NCBI GenBank assembly: GCA_016801845.1
Contig: CM028907.1
Location: 16,026,598-16,090,597 of the forward strand
DNA from: Polydactylus sextarius
Taxonomy: Eukaryota > Chordata > Actinopteri > Polynemidae
Direction: 5' to 3'
Length of the DNA: 64,000 bases
The translations under genes and the position numbers were made by a program. Each line of letters opens with the position of its first letter. Position 1 is the stretch's first letter. Of the stretch, positions 61,570 through 64,000 are shown one piece after another. Below the pieces are notes generated by a model. That model was not told where the DNA came from. It saw only the letters and a program-made list of their open reading frames with translations, and searched no databases.

Positions 61570-61930
61570 AATCTAGTCAAGCTTCAACTGGCTCAGAATG
61601 CAACAGCAAGACAGTGCCCTCATGTAACCCCTCAGAGCTTTCCTACATCATCTGCCTGCATATTTCAGAGACAATTTTGGAGTTTTTAATATTTACTTTA
61701 AAGGCACATATGGGCCTGTCTCTCGACTACATCAACTAACAAACACATATGAGCCTGAGTGCAGCCTCAGATCCTGTGGGAGGTTCTCTGTTAGTAAATC
61801 TCATGTTGAGGCTTAAACCCATAGCAGACCTCTGAACTCCACAACAGCCCGTCTGAGGAGAACAGACAAGCTGGTCCTTTCAGTTTCTCCTAAAATCATA
61901 CTGTTTAAAAACTGAATTTGCTGAGATTTT
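61570..61930 (+). mobile_element. Second L2/CR1-type LINE relic (end of RT)
   Basis: The + strand reads VKLQLAQNATARQCPHVTPQ from about 61575, the counterpart of the LQLAQNAAARVLT...ITP block at the end of teleost LINE reverse transcriptases. In other frames PVSRLHQLTNTYEPECSLRS (about 61715-61775) corresponds to the usual 'YLSDLLTPYxPSRSLRS', and LRRTDKLVLSVS follows near 61852. Many frameshifts, so it is dead. The spacing and wording differ from the copy at 21930-22700, so it is a separate insertion, probably of a different subfamily. Confidence 0.7.
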
Positions 61931-62284
61931 GGCTGCTTTTAATATAATGGTTCATTTAATTACATCATTTACATTGCCCTTCTTATATTATACTGTACAT
62001 ACTATTTATATATATATTTTTTTTTTTTTACAAAATATATAGACAAAAGTAATAACATCACTGAAATGCCCCTTAATTTCAGTGATACATATATAAAAAA
62101 AAACATAAGTTGTAAATAAGACCTTTAGAAGAAAGTTCCAAAAAGTCAACAAATAAATAAAACCTGAGTATGTACAAGAAAAACCTGTGCAACTTCCAAG
62201 ACTGCAAGTGTAAGAGTGTGCCCTATTTCGGGTGAAGAAAATGCAATCACAAACAAAAGAATGCAACAAAATTAATGTGTATAT
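61931..62284. other. AT-rich DNA, no gene seen
   Basis: TATA/T-rich stretch (61998-62045). The minus frame across it is unrecognised. Confidence 0.5.
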
Positions 62285-62560
62285 ATTTGCTGACCTTATT
62301 GAAGACAAGAAACTCCATGCTGAAGACCAAGTAATTCATATTTGTGTCAGAGAGTGTCCGCAGCCAGGAGGCTGCTTATTAAAACTGCCCTGTAAATCTA
62401 ACATGGACATGTCCTGGCCTTATTACATCGTGGTTTTAATAAAGCTGTCAATTCTTCAGATTACGCCAGTGACCCCTTTTTATGTAAGGCTTTTTAATGT
62501 TCTCCTGAGACCAGTTGGCTTTATAATGCCGACACCAAATCATCACACTTAATCAAACAC
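62285..62560. promoter_or_regulatory. Possible conserved non-coding block
   Basis: Even base composition, few homopolymers and words such as AAGTAATTCAT and CTGTCAATTCTTCAGATTAC. The overlapping 106-codon frame (62232-62552) is not recognised as a protein. Conservation cannot be tested here. Confidence 0.15.
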
Positions 62561-62839
62561 CTATAGCATTCCCCTCAGTTCTGAATTTGTGTTGTTTATA
62601 AACACAATATATCACTCAGGCACATTTGATTGCACAAGACATTATGGCAGAAAGAGTTTGAGACTGACTCAGATCTGATACTGATTTCTTTTAAACCATT
62701 ACCAACAAATCTACATCTATTCAAATGCCAATTAAACATCATAGACATCAAAACATAATACATTAATATGGTGTCAAATGAGAAGAAATGGTAGCAAAAA
62801 AGTCATCATTAACAAGACATACTTTGGACTAAAACTTTT

Positions 62840-63020
62840 TTTTTCTAAGTAAAGCGCCGAGTCATGCTTAATTAGTAGCACTCGCAAAAAGAGCCTCTTC
62901 AAGAGAATTTCCAGCACCACTGATTACAAATCAAATTCACTCAACGGCTTATTTCCATTTCTGTTACTGGAAAAAAGTTACATTCAAGAAGACCTGCTTA
63001 AGGCCTGTCAGCCATACATG
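62840..63020. promoter_or_regulatory. Possible conserved non-coding block
   Basis: AAAGCGCCGAGTCATGCTTA, then ATTAGTAGCACTCGC, in a stretch without simple repeats. CpGs and a TTAATTAG word stand out from the background. Inference only. Confidence 0.15.
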
Positions 63021-64000
63021 CACAAAGGAGAATTATTATTAGTCCTTATTATAAACTGCAGAGAACAAATAATGTCTACAGAGCCTGTGACATGAAACAA
63101 ACTGGATATCGAGGCTGCAACACACACATCAGGAAGGAAGGAACTGACTCACTTTTTTACCTGTGGGACAAAATGTGTTTAATTAGGAGCCAGACTCAGT
63201 CACCCAAACTGAAGGTTTGAAACTTCTCAGGCTAATCTACTGTTTGTGCCAAATCATGCTCTGAATTTATTAAGGTTGCCTGATGCTAGCACAGCAGGGC
63301 TGGCTCTACTACACAGAGAGTGCTTGTATCACATTGTGTGCTCTAGTCAGCACTGACAATCTGTATTGATAATATGAGGTGGTGGTTAAATGGTTTTATT
63401 ACAGCTGTACTTTCACATAATTGGAATTTTTTAAGTTCATCACAGAGAATAATGGTATTTTGGGGGCTGTTTTTAGTTGTGTGCATGTTTGTGTGTGTAA
63501 ACAATTCTTTCAACACCTCCTCATTAATTCAAAGAAGACACCCAGTATATTGGATTCACTGAAGTTTTGGGTTTTGAGTTGTGGGTGGCAGCAAAAACAA
63601 GCTAGAAACACAGGACTAATATATCATCGTCATCATGCTATGGTGAATGTTAGCGATTATATGTGTCTTTACTCATCGAGGACATCCATTTTTAGCTCAT
63701 ATATTTGGTGTCTACTAAATACTAAGGGAAATATTTGGTTCCGTCTAAAATGGTTTTGACTGAAAACATCTGCATCTAAAAACAAGATGGATGGAAGCAG
63801 GAACCACAGAGTTTAACACTAATAAAACCATCCACATTGTACACATTAGTTTTAGTTATTTTAAAAAAATCCCTTTTATTTCATATATTGTGCATCTTGT
63901 CTCGATATGTTCTAATTACAATTAATATCAATTGAAAGGTATTTCGACTTGTTCCGGGAAAGAAGCAAGAAAGGAAAAGAAAAAAAAAAAAGAAAAAATT
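63021..64000. other. No gene seen to window end
   Basis: Open frames at 63374-63759 overlap and are unrecognised. The window ends in an A/G-rich run (63960-64000). Confidence 0.5.

Overview
This 64 kb window looks like AT-rich, gene-poor DNA from a ray-finned (teleost) fish. The evidence is the long (CA)n/(TA)n microsatellites, the absence of any long open reading frame, and decayed repeats of types familiar from teleost genomes: Tc1-type transposases, L2/CR1/Rex1-type LINE fragments, hAT-like elements, a tRNA-derived SINE and a Harbinger-like piece. Species cannot be told. No prokaryotic operon, rRNA, intact tRNA or CRISPR array is visible, and no complete protein-coding gene can be supported. 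The window is best read as intergenic DNA or as large introns.

Layout. 1-5 kb: a heavily mutated Tc1 transposase, a compound CA/TA microsatellite, a LINE 3' tail and a perfect 20-bp palindrome. 5-21 kb: mostly unique AT-rich DNA with two teleost non-autonomous repeats side by side (10.8-11.65 kb) and several AT-rich hairpins. 21-31 kb: the densest transposon zone, with a GT microsatellite, an L2-type LINE reverse transcriptase relic, a 68-bp Tc1 foldback, a perfect 24-bp hairpin with a GCAA loop (25956-26007), a 991-bp hAT-like element with an 8-bp target duplication, and a second Tc1 relic. 33.6-34.1 kb: a teleost dispersed repeat split by a LINE tail, with a perfect 8-bp target duplication. 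38-42 kb: a small CpG cluster, a GC-richer block and a group of SMAD-like motifs. 43.5-46 kb: an inverted CA/TG microsatellite pair, the best exon candidate in the window (minus strand, 44360-44475), and a SINE with target duplication inside an older repeat. 51 kb: a Harbinger-like remnant. 56.5-57.3 kb: an 828-bp CAGTGGTGG-ended element with 5-bp flanking repeats. 59-63 kb: a CA/TA microsatellite, another LINE relic and blocks whose base composition resembles conserved non-coding DNA.

There is no gene set here that works together as a system. The most unusual items are the perfect hairpin at 25956, the nested insertion at 33.8 kb, the minimal Tc1 foldback at 24.1 kb and the orphan exon-like segment at 44.4 kb. 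Family names come from remembered motif and consensus similarity, not from a database search, and enhancer-like calls are inference only.
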